This document shows positions 18,756-28,821 of a DNA stretch of 64,000 nt, piece by piece. Made by a program: the position numbers and the translations under genes. This DNA comes from an uncultured Halomonas sp. (GTDB lineage Bacteria; Pseudomonadota; Gammaproteobacteria; Pseudomonadales; Halomonadaceae). The first letter of the stretch is position 1; each line of letters begins with the position of its first letter. Under the pieces are notes generated by a model. It was given only the letters and a program-made list of their open reading frames with translations. It was not told the DNA's origin and did no database searches. The stretch is taken from assembly GCF_947500835.1 (NCBI RefSeq), contig NZ_CANMTQ010000001.1, forward strand, positions 372,001 through 436,000, given 5' to 3'.

Positions 18756-20570
18756 TCAAGAAGGCTCTGCATCGGTTGGACTCGTATCGCCCTGCGTATG
18801 GTGCTCGGAATGCCGGCTAAGCCCCTTCTGAAAGAGAGCCTGCAATTCCGCCATGGACGCCTTGTCGTCATCCACGAGCGCCGACATATCATCGCGATGC
18901 TTGTAAGAATCCTTGAACAACCGATTATCGAACTCACGAAAGGTGCGCACCGCATCCATGGCATTGGAGCTAGGATAGCCCATGCCCTTGAGCACTTCAG
19001 TGCTCATCTCCATGCTGGCGGCAAAGGTTTCGCGTACCACTACCTTGGCCCCCAGGTCCATCAGTTGCCAGGCGTGATGGCGATTGCGCGCCCGGGCAAA
19101 CACCTGAAGATGTGGAAAATGATCCCGGGCCTGACGCGCGATGCGTGTCGCTGCCTCCTCGTCATCCACGGCAATTACCAGAATCCTGGCCTGATCGGCC
19201 CCTGCTGAACGTAGTAGGTCCAGGCGGGTGGCATCTGCATAATAAATGCGTGAACCGAAGCGACGGATGAATTCTACCTGGGTGATGTTCGGGTCGAGCG
19301 CCGTGAAGTTAAGGTTCTGGGACTTGAGTACTCGAGCCACCATTTGTCCGAAGCGGCCTAATCCGGCGATCAGCACCGTCGGCGAATCGTTGCCAAAATT
19401 GCCATCGTAGGGTTGGGTTTGCTTGAGACGGTCCCCCACACCCTCGCCGATTCGATAAAGAAATGGCGTGAGCGCCATGGATAGAGTAACCGCAGCAATA
19501 CAGAGACTCGCAATGCGTTGCTCGAATATTCCTATGCTGACTCCCGCAGTCAACAACACGAAATCGAATTCGCCGCCCTGGGAGATAACCGTTGCCAAGC
19601 GAGGTATTTCCGGATGCGGCAGTCGCGCGATCAAGCCGACGACAGCGATGACGACAAGCTTTCCTATCAGGGTCAGCAAGGTGATGGCGAGTACCCATCC
19701 TATATTCTCGAAAACCAGGGCCAGGTTCACCGACATGCCCACGGCAATGAAGAACAGGCCGAGCAATAGGCCCTTGAACGGTTCGATATTGGCTTCAAGC
19801 TCATGGCGATAAACGGTATCTGCCAGCAGCACACCGCCCAGGAAGGCGCCAAGGGCCATGGAAAGCCCTGCCCACTCCATTACCAGAGCCATTCCCAATA
19901 CCAGGAACAAGGCTGCTGCGGTAAAGATTTCATTCACTTCACTACGCGCGACCAAAGCCAGCACTCGCGGGAAAACCAGCCTGCCGAACAGGATGGCGGC
20001 GCCTACGGTCGCGGCGGCACGCAGCACGAGAAGCAAGGACTCTCCGAAAGAAAGACTTGTGCCGCCAGCAACCAAGGGCAAGGCGGCCAACAAGGGAATG
20101 ACCGCCAGGTCCTGAAAAAGCAGAATCGAAAAGGCTGTCTGACCGTGAGGAGACGTCAGCTGCTGGCGTGCATTGAGCACCTGTAGGGCAAAAGCCGTGG
20201 AGGACAGCGCAAGAGTCAAACCCAGAAGAATCGATACCTCGAGGGTCAGGTCCAGCATCAATCCGATGGGTGTCAGGAGCGCGCCGCTTGCCAGCAGTTG
20301 CAGGCTACCTAGACCAAAAAGACGCTTGCGCATGGTCCATAGACGAGAAGGCTCGAGGGAAAGACCGATGATGAACAACAGCATGACCACGCCGAATTCG
20401 GCGAAATGCAGCACTGACTCGGGCTCGGCAATGAAGCCTGTCACCGAAGGGCCAAGCAAAAGTCCAGCACTCAAATAGCCAAGAATGGAGCCCAGCCCCA
20501 GCCACTGAAACAGAGGGACCGCGACGATCGCTACCCCTAGCAGCATCGCCGCTTCAAGCAAAAAGCTCAT
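18756..20570 (-). CDS. Kef-type monovalent cation:proton antiporter (CPA2) with RCK domain
   Basis: Inner-membrane K+ (or Na+)/H+ exchanger or efflux system. Residues 1-380 contain about 12 hydrophobic helices with the CPA2 patterns S-A-G-L-L-L-G-P and L-A-L-S-S-T-A-F-A. Residues 395-510 form a TrkA-N/RCK nucleotide-binding domain (V-L-I-A-G-L-G-R-F-G-Q-M-V-A, then T-A-L-D-P). The tail contains a T-S-P-T-D segment and is variable. At 604 residues it is close to KefB/KefC, but glutathione-binding residues cannot be judged by eye, so no specific symbol is given. Confidence 0.88.
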   Translation of the reverse strand: MSFLLEAAMLLGVAIVAVPLFQWLGLGSILGYLSAGLLLGPSVTGFIAEPESVLHFAEFGVVMLLFIIGLSLEPSRLWTMRKRLFGLGSLQLLASGALLTPIGLMLDLTLEVSILLGLTLALSSTAFALQVLNARQQLTSPHGQTAFSILLFQDLAVIPLLAALPLVAGGTSLSFGESLLLVLRAAATVGAAILFGRLVFPRVLALVARSEVNEIFTAAALFLVLGMALVMEWAGLSMALGAFLGGVLLADTVYRHELEANIEPFKGLLLGLFFIAVGMSVNLALVFENIGWVLAITLLTLIGKLVVIAVVGLIARLPHPEIPRLATVISQGGEFDFVLLTAGVSIGIFEQRIASLCIAAVTLSMALTPFLYRIGEGVGDRLKQTQPYDGNFGNDSPTVLIAGLGRFGQMVARVLKSQNLNFTALDPNITQVEFIRRFGSRIYYADATRLDLLRSAGADQARILVIAVDDEEAATRIARQARDHFPHLQVFARARNRHHAWQLMDLGAKVVVRETFAASMEMSTEVLKGMGYPSSNAMDAVRTFREFDNRLFKDSYKHRDDMSALVDDDKASMAELQALFQKGLSRHSEHHTQGDTSPTDAEPS

Positions 20571-20581
20571 GGTAATTCTCG

Positions 20582-21727
20582 TTAAGAAACATTTACGTCA
20601 TGCCGGAAAGGCAATCGCTCCTGGGCGTGGCGATAATAAGCCTCGATATGAGTACGCTCTTGTGTGCAAAAATGCGACACGGCACGACGAAAATCCGGAT
20701 TGACTATGTAGTGCAAGGAACGCAACTGCCGCGGAGCGAATCCCCGCATCAACTTGTGCTCACCTTGGGTACCAGGATCGAATCGCGTCAATCCGTTTGC
20801 CAGACAGTGCTCGATGCCCTGGTAATAACAGGTTTCGAAATGCAGGCAGTCCGCCTCCACTTCGCTACCCCAGTAACGACCATACAAGGTCTTGCTACCC
20901 TGCAGGCAAAGTGCTGCCGCAACTGGCTGCTCTTCCGCTCGCGCCTGAATCAACACCAACGCCTCGGGCAAGGTCCGTTGCAATCGCTGGAAAAAATCAA
21001 AGGGTAGATAAGGACGCTGGCCGCGCTCCAGATAGGTCATCTGATAGCAGCGATAGAAATGCGCAAGTGCCGCTGGGCCGATCTCGTCACCGGTCAAACG
21101 TGAAAGCGTGATTCCTTGTTCCGCTACACGCCGACGTTCACGCCGAATTTCCTTACGCCGTTTCGAACTCATCGCCGCCAGAAATCCATCGAAATCACCG
21201 AACCCTGAATCTTGCCACTGGAATTGTACTCCTTGGCGCTCGATAAGCTCTGGTACTGCGGCTTTCCAGGCATCAACCTCCCTGTTCTCGGCGAACAACA
21301 GGTGCCAGCTTGAAAGACTCTCATCGCAGCAATATTGCGCCAATGCTGCAAACACGGCGGGCTTTTCGACCCGCTTACTGATGGCAGTTCGCGTGCCTGG
21401 CGCCGGTGTATAAGGAATTGCCGTCAATGCCTTTGGGTAGTAATCGCCGCCGGCCCGTTCCCAGGCATCCGCCCAGGACCAATCGAACACATACTCGCCC
21501 CGGGAATGGTTCTTGTAGTAGCGCGGCATCGCCGCCACGAGGATGTCTTTCTGCCAGACCAGCAAGTGCGCCGGCGTCCAACCGGTAGCGGATGTCACCG
21601 CCCCGGAGGCCTCCAGGGCATGCAGAAATTCATGTCGTAAAAAAGGCTGGTCGGCATCGATCAAGGCGTTCCATTGTAGTGCGGGTACAGCCTCCATAGA
21701 GGCAATGGTGCGTACCTCGAAGCGCAT
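20582..21727 (-). CDS. GNAT/FemAB-like N-acetyltransferase family protein (COG3146 type)
   Basis: Protein of 381 residues related to the peptidogalycan-biosynthesis/FemAB-like group annotated as GNAT family N-acetyltransferase. Supporting stretches include W-N-A-L-I-D-A-D-Q-P-F-L-R-H-E-F-L near the start, S-S-K-R-R-K-E-I-R-R-E-R-R-R-V in the middle, G-S-E-V-E-A-D-C-L-H-F-E-T-C-Y-Y-Q-G, and F-D-P-G-T-Q-G-E-H-K-L-M-R-G-F at the end. The physiological reaction is not known. The start at 21727 (AGGAG, five bases) is preferred to a TTG further upstream. It lies 11 bases upstream of the Kef gene on the same strand. Confidence 0.82.
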   Translation of the reverse strand: MRFEVRTIASMEAVPALQWNALIDADQPFLRHEFLHALEASGAVTSATGWTPAHLLVWQKDILVAAMPRYYKNHSRGEYVFDWSWADAWERAGGDYYPKALTAIPYTPAPGTRTAISKRVEKPAVFAALAQYCCDESLSSWHLLFAENREVDAWKAAVPELIERQGVQFQWQDSGFGDFDGFLAAMSSKRRKEIRRERRRVAEQGITLSRLTGDEIGPAALAHFYRCYQMTYLERGQRPYLPFDFFQRLQRTLPEALVLIQARAEEQPVAAALCLQGSKTLYGRYWGSEVEADCLHFETCYYQGIEHCLANGLTRFDPGTQGEHKLMRGFAPRQLRSLHYIVNPDFRRAVSHFCTQERTHIEAYYRHAQERLPFRHDVNVS

Positions 21728-21750
21728 CTTTTCTCCTAGCTCAGCACCTA

Positions 21751-22605
21751 TCAATTGCCGTTCAAGACCTTGTCCAGGGCCAGCAATGCGGCCTGCCAGG
21801 AAGCCGCGTCAGCGGCGGCATCATAGGCCAGAGGCAGGTCGAACTGTTCCGCCGCGTTGTCAGCCCCAGGATTGGTAAAACCATGGGTGGCACCCGGGTA
21901 GTTGATGACCTCGACCTGAGCGCCCTGGGCACCGAGTGCCTGGGCCATCGAGGTTAGATCTTCCCGTTTCACCAGCGGATCCTGGGCGCCATTGTAAATC
22001 TTTACCACGCCATCGAAGGGCTGAGGATTGGAGGCCGCCTGGGTAGGACTGCCATGAAAGCTGATCGCGGCCTTAATAGGCATGCCCGAGAGAGCCATGT
22101 TCATGACCACCCCACCGCCGAAACAGTAGCCCATAGCCGCCATGCCCTTGTCCTTGTCTACCCAGGGGCTTTCGCGCAAACCGGCCATGGCCGCTTCGAG
22201 TCTGGCCCGGGCAGATGGCCAATCCTTCATCACCTGGCTCGAAAACATGCCGGCCTCATCCGGGTGAGTGGCAATCTGGCCGTCTCCGTACATGTCCACG
22301 GCCAACGCCACGAAACCCAAGGCAGCAAGTTGATCGGCCCGGGCCCGGGTATAGTCGTTTAGCCCCCACCACTCGTGCACCAGGATCACCGCTGGACGAG
22401 GCTGGTCGTCATTGACGTTGCGCGCCAGATAGCCTTCGTAGGTCTCGCCGCCTGTCGAATAGGTAAAAGACTCCCCTTCAACCTGCGGCCCCATCTTGAT
22501 GTTTGTCTCGAGTTCCATGTCCGTGGGCGATGTTTGAGTCTGGGCGATGGCGACACTCGTCATTGCGCCCCCCAGCAGCCAGAACAGCATGAAAAGTACC
22601 CGCAT
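21751..22605 (-). CDS. Secreted dienelactone hydrolase family protein
   Basis: Alpha/beta hydrolase with a signal peptide (residues 1-21, ending IAQ), so periplasmic. The DLH triad can be seen: nucleophile Cys in M-G-Y-C-F-G-G-G, an Asp in G-A-Q-D-P-L-V-K, and His in G-A-T-H-G-F-T-N-P. The oxyanion region is V-H-E-W-W-G-L-N. At 284 residues including the extended N-terminus it resembles exported DLH paralogues rather than the catabolic ClcD. Natural substrate unknown. It ends 23 bases before the GNAT-like gene and may form one transcript with it and the Kef gene. Confidence 0.87.
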   Translation of the reverse strand: MRVLFMLFWLLGGAMTSVAIAQTQTSPTDMELETNIKMGPQVEGESFTYSTGGETYEGYLARNVNDDQPRPAVILVHEWWGLNDYTRARADQLAALGFVALAVDMYGDGQIATHPDEAGMFSSQVMKDWPSARARLEAAMAGLRESPWVDKDKGMAAMGYCFGGGVVMNMALSGMPIKAAISFHGSPTQAASNPQPFDGVVKIYNGAQDPLVKREDLTSMAQALGAQGAQVEVINYPGATHGFTNPGADNAAEQFDLPLAYDAAADAASWQAALLALDKVLNGN

Positions 22606-22706
22606 GACTGAGCCTCCTTTTTTGTCCTTGTTTTTACCATAGCATGGCTTGCCGCAAGGCTCATGATCAAGCGCAGCAATTGATAAACACCCTCTCAGCT
22701 TATGCC

Positions 22707-24389
22707 TTATCTACTCTCGCTTAAGGCCTGGTGAACGCGGTTACGCCCCCCACGCTTGGCCGCGTAGAGCCCCATATCCGCCCGGTGCATCAAGGCTTCG
22801 AGTGTTTCCATGTCTTGTCGCTCGGCAATACCGAAGCTGACGGTGAAATTCAGCCACTGGCCATAGAATTCGACTCGGGTTTCCTCGAACTCCTGGCGTA
22901 GCCGCTCCGCTAATTTAGCGGCTTCATGAAGGGCATGGCCGCTCAGTACCAACGCAAACTCCTCCCCGCCGATGCGTCCGAAAACATCATGGGAGCGCAG
23001 TGTCCTACGACAGATATCCCCCAGGCTTGCCAACACCAGATCACCCGCAGCGTGTCCATGGGTATCGTTGATCGCCTTGAAGTTGTCGATATCAAAGGTC
23101 ACCAAAGACAACCGCGAGGGCATGGCATCGGCTGCGTTGATCTCTGCCTCGATACAGTCCATGAACGCTCGACGGTTGAGAGCCCCGGTCAAACTGTCGG
23201 TAGTAGACATTTCATGCAGCTTCATTTCCCGCAACTTGCGAGTGGTCACGTCACGCACGACCCCGAGAATCCACTCGTATCGGTTGGTCATCGGGCTGAC
23301 ATAAGGTGAACAACTGATTTCCAGCCAGACGTAGTGGCCTTGACGATGACGGGCACGCAGTTCAAGTTGCTGGCCCTCGCCCTGGCAAGACGCTTCGTGC
23401 AGCCGTCGCTGTACCCTGGGCGCATCATCTGGTGGCAATAGCTCGATCAACGCTCGACCGTAAAGATTTTCTGCAGTGTAGCCCAGCATGGCTTCTATCG
23501 ATGGGGATGCGAAACGACAGATGCCTTCGGAATCGAACAGCATGATCAAATCACTCACTTGCTCGATGATGAACCGGTATCGTCGCTCGCTTTCGATGAG
23601 GGCCAGTTGGGCTTGTTTATGAAGCGTGACATCTTCACAAAAGCCGTGCCACAGCACGCTTCCGTCCGGCTCCCGCTGGGGAGTCGCATGCCCGGATACC
23701 CAGAGCTGATAACCATGCGGATGACGGTAGCGAAACTCGCAGCGCCAGATACTCAAGCGCAGCGCACTGCGCTGGATGTTGCGCCACAAAGTCTCGGTAT
23801 CCTCGGGATGCACGCGACCGATGGCTTCTTCGGCGCTCTCGACGAGTGCCGCGGGAGACATGCCGAATAGCCGCTTTGCACCAGAACTCACCAAGGGAAA
23901 GGTCAAGCGCCCATCCGTGTTCAAACGACATTGATAAAGGGCGCCAGGAAGCTGATCGCTCAACTCCTTGAAGCGCCCGAGCAATGACTGGCGCTTGGTA
24001 ACGTCCACTAATGAGCCGACCAGCTCCGTGACCTTACCGAACTCGTTACGATGCAGGATCAAGTCGTCTTGAAGATGGCGCCACTCACCCTGGGATGTTT
24101 GCAGGGTGTAGTTGAGGGAAACGCGCTCGCTGTCCGTATCGATGGCGTGCCGCAATGAAGCAAGTGCGCTATGCCGTGACTCCTCGGTCAGCAACGCCAG
24201 CCAGCGCTCGGGCTCGGCTTGAAGAATATCGCGGTCAAGCCCGCTAAGAGGCTCGATGCCTTGACACACATAATGAAGTTGCCCCTGCCACCAATCGACG
24301 CTCGTGGCATAGATTACCGCCGGGACAGCTTGCAAAAATTTGTCGAGATCTGCCGTCGAATGCTTCAGCAAAGAGGGTGACATGCTCAT
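22707..24389 (-). CDS. Diguanylate cyclase with three PAS domains
   Basis: Cytosolic sensor that makes c-di-GMP. Three PAS/PAC modules follow one another (about residues 10-125, 140-260, 270-390; each PAC end shows V-D-V-T, E-D-V-T or R-D-V-T). A GGDEF domain fills the last 170 residues, with active site R-I-G-G-E-E-F and an upstream R-S-H-D at the right distance for the inhibitory I-site. No membrane segment is present. The frame is open to 24461 with a GTG lacking a ribosome site; the ATG at 24389 has AGGGA in front and is preferred (560 residues). Signal unknown. Confidence 0.87.
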   Translation of the reverse strand: MSMSPSLLKHSTADLDKFLQAVPAVIYATSVDWWQGQLHYVCQGIEPLSGLDRDILQAEPERWLALLTEESRHSALASLRHAIDTDSERVSLNYTLQTSQGEWRHLQDDLILHRNEFGKVTELVGSLVDVTKRQSLLGRFKELSDQLPGALYQCRLNTDGRLTFPLVSSGAKRLFGMSPAALVESAEEAIGRVHPEDTETLWRNIQRSALRLSIWRCEFRYRHPHGYQLWVSGHATPQREPDGSVLWHGFCEDVTLHKQAQLALIESERRYRFIIEQVSDLIMLFDSEGICRFASPSIEAMLGYTAENLYGRALIELLPPDDAPRVQRRLHEASCQGEGQQLELRARHRQGHYVWLEISCSPYVSPMTNRYEWILGVVRDVTTRKLREMKLHEMSTTDSLTGALNRRAFMDCIEAEINAADAMPSRLSLVTFDIDNFKAINDTHGHAAGDLVLASLGDICRRTLRSHDVFGRIGGEEFALVLSGHALHEAAKLAERLRQEFEETRVEFYGQWLNFTVSFGIAERQDMETLEALMHRADMGLYAAKRGGRNRVHQALSESR

Positions 24390-24767
24390 ATGATCCCTGA
24401 ACGTTGATTCACAGACGTCACGTCCACGTATGTGGTCAATGATGTTGTCGACGATACCCACGCTGATAGCGTAACCCGATGATAACTAGCCATTAAGGCG
24501 TTCGCGTATTACCTATGTGATCCGAATGGTTGGCGTCATAATCGAACAAGGCGTCATTGATAACCAGGAATAAGGCTAACCATGATTAGCAATGACATAG
24601 TGACAGAGCCCTGTACGTAAGGGTAGCGCTAGAGTAGAAATCGACATTTGATCAACCGTCGATATCGTCCGAAATGATATTGAATCTCAACCTCAGAATC
24701 TATAGAGCATGTCGACCAGAGAAGAATGGCCGGCAGTATTCTAGATCGCTTCTAGCACGAAGCTGAC
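24390..24767. other. Intergenic region between gap and the diguanylate cyclase gene
   Basis: No gene, clear terminator or known RNA was found. It contains the 3' untranslated part of gap and the promoter region of the cyclase, both on the minus strand. Confidence 0.4.
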
Positions 24768-25769
24768 TTACCTGGCCGCCTGCATAGCCAACGCCGTGTC
24801 CAGCATACGATTGGAAAACCCCCACTCATTATCGTACCAGGCCATGATCTTGACCAGCCGCCCAGTCACCCGCGTGTGATTGGTATCAAAAATGGACGAG
24901 TGAGCATCGTGATTGAAGTCGATGGAAACCAGTGGCTGCGCATTGAGCGCAAGTATTGGCGACTGCTCGGCAGCAGCCTCCATTATCGCGTTGATCTCTT
25001 CCTTGGTGGTCTCCCGACTGGCGGTGAACACCAGATCCACCAAGGATACATTGATTACCGGCACTCGTACTGCCAGGCCGTCAAACTTGCCTTCCAGGTC
25101 CGGCAATACACGCCCCACCGCCGCCGCCGCGCCAGTCTTGGTGGGAATCATCGACTGAGTGGCACTCCGCGCCCTGAAAGGATCCTTGTGATAGGCGTCA
25201 GATAAATTCTGATCATTGGTGTAGGCATGTATCGTGGTCATCAAACCGCTTTCGATGCCAACGCCTTCGTGCAGCGCCTTGGCAACCGGCGCCAGACAGT
25301 TGGTGGTACAGGAGGCGTTGGAGACGACTCGATGCTCAGCGGTGAGCACATGCTCATTGACGCCATAGACGATCATGGCATCCGCGTCAGGGCTCGGTGC
25401 TGAAATCAGCACGGATTGCGCGCCGGCATCCAAATGTCTTGCGGCTTCCTCGCGCTTTTTGAAAAGCCCGGTACATTCCATCACCAGATCGACTTCAAGA
25501 TCTGCCCAGGGCAGTTTGGAAGGGTCTCGTTCGGCATAGATATTGATGCGATCACCGGCAACGCTGAGAGAATCCTCATCGTGATCGATCGTATAACCGA
25601 ACTGACCGTGAACGCTATCGTACTTGAGAAGGCGAGCGTTCGTTTCCGGATCACTCAGATCGTTTATGGCAACGACTTGAACCTGATCACGATAGGCATT
25701 TTCGTAGAGCGCACGCACGACGTTACGACCAATACGCCCGAAACCATTGATTGCTACACGTAAAGTCAT
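24768..25769 (-). CDS. gap: Glyceraldehyde-3-phosphate dehydrogenase, type I
   Basis: Glycolytic enzyme converting glyceraldehyde-3-phosphate, NAD(P)+ and phosphate to 1,3-bisphosphoglycerate. The N-terminal Rossmann motif is [10 protein letters not shown], the catalytic Cys is in S-N-A-S-C-T-T-N-C, and the helper His and sugar-binding segments are conserved. Start at 25769 (GGAGA eight bases before; 333 residues) rather than the open frame to 25862. It is divergent from edd, which fits co-regulation of the lower Entner-Doudoroff route, as in pseudomonads where HexR controls this pair. A HexR box was not identified by eye. Confidence 0.95.
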   Translation of the reverse strand: MTLRVAINGFGRIGRNVVRALYENAYRDQVQVVAINDLSDPETNARLLKYDSVHGQFGYTIDHDEDSLSVAGDRINIYAERDPSKLPWADLEVDLVMECTGLFKKREEAARHLDAGAQSVLISAPSPDADAMIVYGVNEHVLTAEHRVVSNASCTTNCLAPVAKALHEGVGIESGLMTTIHAYTNDQNLSDAYHKDPFRARSATQSMIPTKTGAAAAVGRVLPDLEGKFDGLAVRVPVINVSLVDLVFTASRETTKEEINAIMEAAAEQSPILALNAQPLVSIDFNHDAHSSIFDTNHTRVTGRLVKIMAWYDNEWGFSNRMLDTALAMQAAR

Positions 25770-25963
25770 GAAGGGTCTCCTGCAGCAAGCTAACATGAAT
25801 TGATAACAAGGTCTGATGATGCTGTCACGGTCCGTGAACAACGAGCGACCTTGAGAAACCACTCCCGGGGTTTACTTATAATCTGGTTCACAACCCAAGG
25901 ACGTTCAACCCATTTTTTGTTAAATTTACGCACATAATGGTCCAATCACTGACAGAGGCTTCC

Positions 25964-27820
25964 ATGAACATCCACCCCACCGTCGCCCAGGTCACTCGTC
26001 GTATTCGTGAACGCTCTCAGGAGCGACGGGCGAACTATGAGCGTCATATGCAGGATCAGCACCGCCAAGGTGTGCATCGTGGTGAACTTTCCTGCGGCAA
26101 TCTCGCTCATGGTTTTGCCGCCTGCGGCAGCGAAGACAAGGATCGGCTGAAACTGACCAACAGCGCCAACCTGGGAATAGTTTCGTCATATAACGACATG
26201 CTTTCTGCCCACCAACCCTTGGGACCATTTCCCGAGACGATCAAGGAAGCAGCGCGCCAAATGGGTTCGACCGCTCAGTTCGCTGGCGGCGTACCCGCCA
26301 TGTGCGACGGCGTGACCCAGGGTCAGCCGGGGATGGAGCTGTCGCTTTTTTCTCGCGATACCATCGCCATGGCCACCGCAGTGGCGCTGTCGCATAACAT
26401 GTTCGATGCGGCGTTGCTCCTAGGTATTTGTGACAAAATTGTGCCAGGTCTGTTCATAGGTACTGCACGTTTCGGTCATTTACCTGCGGTCTTCGTTCCT
26501 GGGGGGCCAATGCCAAGTGGGCTTCCCAACAGCGAGAAGGCCCGCATACGACAGCTGTATACCGAAGGCAAGGTCGGCCGTGACGAACTACTGGAAGCCG
26601 AATCCGAGTCCTATCACAGCCCAGGCACCTGCACGTTCTATGGCACCGCCAATTCCAATCAGTTGATGATGGAAATGATGGGGCTGCATCTACCCGGCGC
26701 ATCCTTCATCAACCCCAATACGCCCCTGCGCGAAGCGCTGACTCGCTACGCCGCAGAGCAAGCGATTCGTATCAGCGAACCCGGCGGCGACTACCGACCG
26801 TTTTGGCAACAGATCGACGAAAAAGCCATCGTCAATGCCGTGGTGGGTCTGCTCGCATCCGGCGGCTCCACCAATCACACGCTACATCTGGTCGCCATGG
26901 CTGGCGCGGTGGGCCTCACTCTCACCTGGGACGACTTTACCGAGCTTTCCGCGGTGACGCCGAGCCTGACGCGCATCTACCCCAACGGGCAGGCGGACGT
27001 GAATCACTTTCAGGCGGCAGGCGGCATGAGCTTCCTTATTCGCGAGCTACTAGGTGCCGGATTGATTCATGGAGATATTCCCTGTGTGTTCGGCGGCGAT
27101 CTATCCGACTATATCCAGGAGCCCTTTCTCGAGGATGGGCGGCTGGTATGGCGCGAAGGCCCGAGTCAAAGTCTTGACCTGGACGTTCTACGCCCGGTTT
27201 CCGAGCCCTTCTCTCCTACCGGCGGCCTTACCGTACTCAACGGCAACCTGGGCCGCGGGGTCATCAAGGTGTCCGCGGTCAAACCCGAGCATCGCCTGGT
27301 GGAAGCACCGGTACGCCTTTTCAGCGATCAAAATGAAGTCAAGGCGGCCTTCGATGCTGGCGAGCTCGACCGTGATGTCATTGTGGTAGTGCGTTTCCAG
27401 GGCCCGCGGGCCAACGGCATGCCGGAGCTGCACAAGCTCACCCCCTACCTGGGTGTACTCCAGGATCGTGGCTATCAGGTGGCGCTAGTCACGGATGGCC
27501 GCATGTCCGGAGCGTCCGGCAAGGTACCTGCGGCCATTCACATGACCCCGGAGGCTATCGACGGCGGACCGCTGGCCAAGCTTCGTGAGGGCGATGTCCT
27601 GCGCCTGGATGCGGACAAGGGCGAGTTGAGCGCTGTGGTGGACGAAGCGGAATGGCAGGCCAGGGACGCCACCATCATGGACCTGGAACATTATCGTTAT
27701 GGCATGGGGCGAGAGCTGTTCGCGGGCTTTCGCCAGTTGGTCAATGGCGCGGAAGACGGCGCTTCGGTTTTTGGCGGCTTCGAAGGCCAGGATCTGGTAA
27801 AAGGCACCGATCAGGCATGA
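25964..27820 (+). CDS. edd: 6-phosphogluconate dehydratase (Entner-Doudoroff)
   Basis: Fe-S dehydratase that makes KDPG from 6-phosphogluconate. It has the IlvD/Edd fold with the cluster cysteines in M-C-D-G-V-T-Q-G and G-I-C-D-K-I, plus Y-N-D-M-L-S-A-H and [10 protein letters not shown]. The start at 25964 has AGAGG and gives 618 residues, usual for Edd; nine codons upstream are open but unconvincing. It is first in a four-gene operon whose next gene overlaps its stop codon (ATGA). The KDPG aldolase is not in this window. Confidence 0.95.
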   Translation: MNIHPTVAQVTRRIRERSQERRANYERHMQDQHRQGVHRGELSCGNLAHGFAACGSEDKDRLKLTNSANLGIVSSYNDMLSAHQPLGPFPETIKEAARQMGSTAQFAGGVPAMCDGVTQGQPGMELSLFSRDTIAMATAVALSHNMFDAALLLGICDKIVPGLFIGTARFGHLPAVFVPGGPMPSGLPNSEKARIRQLYTEGKVGRDELLEAESESYHSPGTCTFYGTANSNQLMMEMMGLHLPGASFINPNTPLREALTRYAAEQAIRISEPGGDYRPFWQQIDEKAIVNAVVGLLASGGSTNHTLHLVAMAGAVGLTLTWDDFTELSAVTPSLTRIYPNGQADVNHFQAAGGMSFLIRELLGAGLIHGDIPCVFGGDLSDYIQEPFLEDGRLVWREGPSQSLDLDVLRPVSEPFSPTGGLTVLNGNLGRGVIKVSAVKPEHRLVEAPVRLFSDQNEVKAAFDAGELDRDVIVVVRFQGPRANGMPELHKLTPYLGVLQDRGYQVALVTDGRMSGASGKVPAAIHMTPEAIDGGPLAKLREGDVLRLDADKGELSAVVDEAEWQARDATIMDLEHYRYGMGRELFAGFRQLVNGAEDGASVFGGFEGQDLVKGTDQA

Positions 27821-28821
27821 ATTCGGACATAAATTCAGCTATGCGTTCGAACGAGCATGAAGCCGCACTGATCGGAGACATTGGCGGTACCAATGCGCGT
27901 TTCGCTCTGGTCAAGCGGGACTCCTTCGAGCTGGAAGATATTCTGACGCTTCGCTGCGCCGAGTATCCCCGACTGGAAGATGCCATTCGTAACTACTTGA
28001 AACAGGTCGGCGCCGCCGGCGCACTTGCACCGCGAGAAGCATGCCTGGCCTTCGCCTGTCCGGTGCATGCCGATGAAGTCAGCATGACCAACAACGCCTG
28101 GCGTTTCTCCAAACGTCGGGTAAAAGACGCGCTAGGCCTCTCGCTGTTCAAGGTGATCAACGACTTCACCGCTCAGGCCCTGGGTGTGCCTCATCTTCTT
28201 GCGGATGAATTGATCACCATAAATACCGGCACAAGCGAGCCCCATCGCGCCCGCCTGATCATTGGACCCGGAACCGGACTTGGCGTTGCAGGGCTTTTTC
28301 CAGGCCAGAACAACTGGATTCCGCTACCCACCGAAGGGGGGCATGTTACCTTCGCCCCCACGGATGACCGTGAACGCGAGTTGTTGGGTTATTTTCAAGA
28401 GAAGTACGGTCGCGTTTCCGTGGAGCGTTTGTTATGTGGCCAAGGGCTGATTGACCTGTACCGCGCTCATGCCGCCCTTGCGGCTCAGGCGCCGCGTTAT
28501 AACTCTGCTGCTGAAGTGACCGGCGCGGCCCGGGCCGGTGATGCCCTGGCCGAAGAGGTGCTTCTACGCTTTCTGAAAATTCTGGGCGATGTCTGCGGCG
28601 ATGCGGCCCTGATGATCGGCGCTCATGGCGGCGTCTATCTGTGTGGCGGAATTCTGCCGCGGCTCATCGACTGGTTGCAACGCAGCCGCTTTCGCGAAGC
28701 GTTTACCGACAAAGGACGCATGAGTGCTTACAATGAGCGCATTCCCGTCTGGGTGGTCAACGCGCCTTGGACAGGCTTGCTTGGCGCCGCGGAGGCGCTT
28801 CACAACAAGGAGGTTGAATGA
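27817..28821 (+). CDS. glk: Glucokinase
   Basis: Phosphorylates glucose with ATP in the cytosol, feeding the Entner-Doudoroff path. The bacterial Glk type is shown by the phosphate loop [12 protein letters not shown], the A-C-P segment F-A-C-P-V-H, the substrate stretch V-I-N-D-F-T-A-Q-A and G-P-G-T-G-L-G-V. It has 334 residues from the ATG overlapping the edd stop; a second ATG at 27841 is possible. The stop overlaps the next start in the same way. Confidence 0.93.
   Translation: MNSDINSAMRSNEHEAALIGDIGGTNARFALVKRDSFELEDILTLRCAEYPRLEDAIRNYLKQVGAAGALAPREACLAFACPVHADEVSMTNNAWRFSKRRVKDALGLSLFKVINDFTAQALGVPHLLADELITINTGTSEPHRARLIIGPGTGLGVAGLFPGQNNWIPLPTEGGHVTFAPTDDRERELLGYFQEKYGRVSVERLLCGQGLIDLYRAHAALAAQAPRYNSAAEVTGAARAGDALAEEVLLRFLKILGDVCGDAALMIGAHGGVYLCGGILPRLIDWLQRSRFREAFTDKGRMSAYNERIPVWVVNAPWTGLLGAAEALHNKEVE

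Noticed and set aside
25770..25963. HexR operator between gap and edd
   Set aside because: No dyad resembling the known HexR consensus could be identified; a TATAAT at 25877-25882 lacks a well-spaced -35 box.
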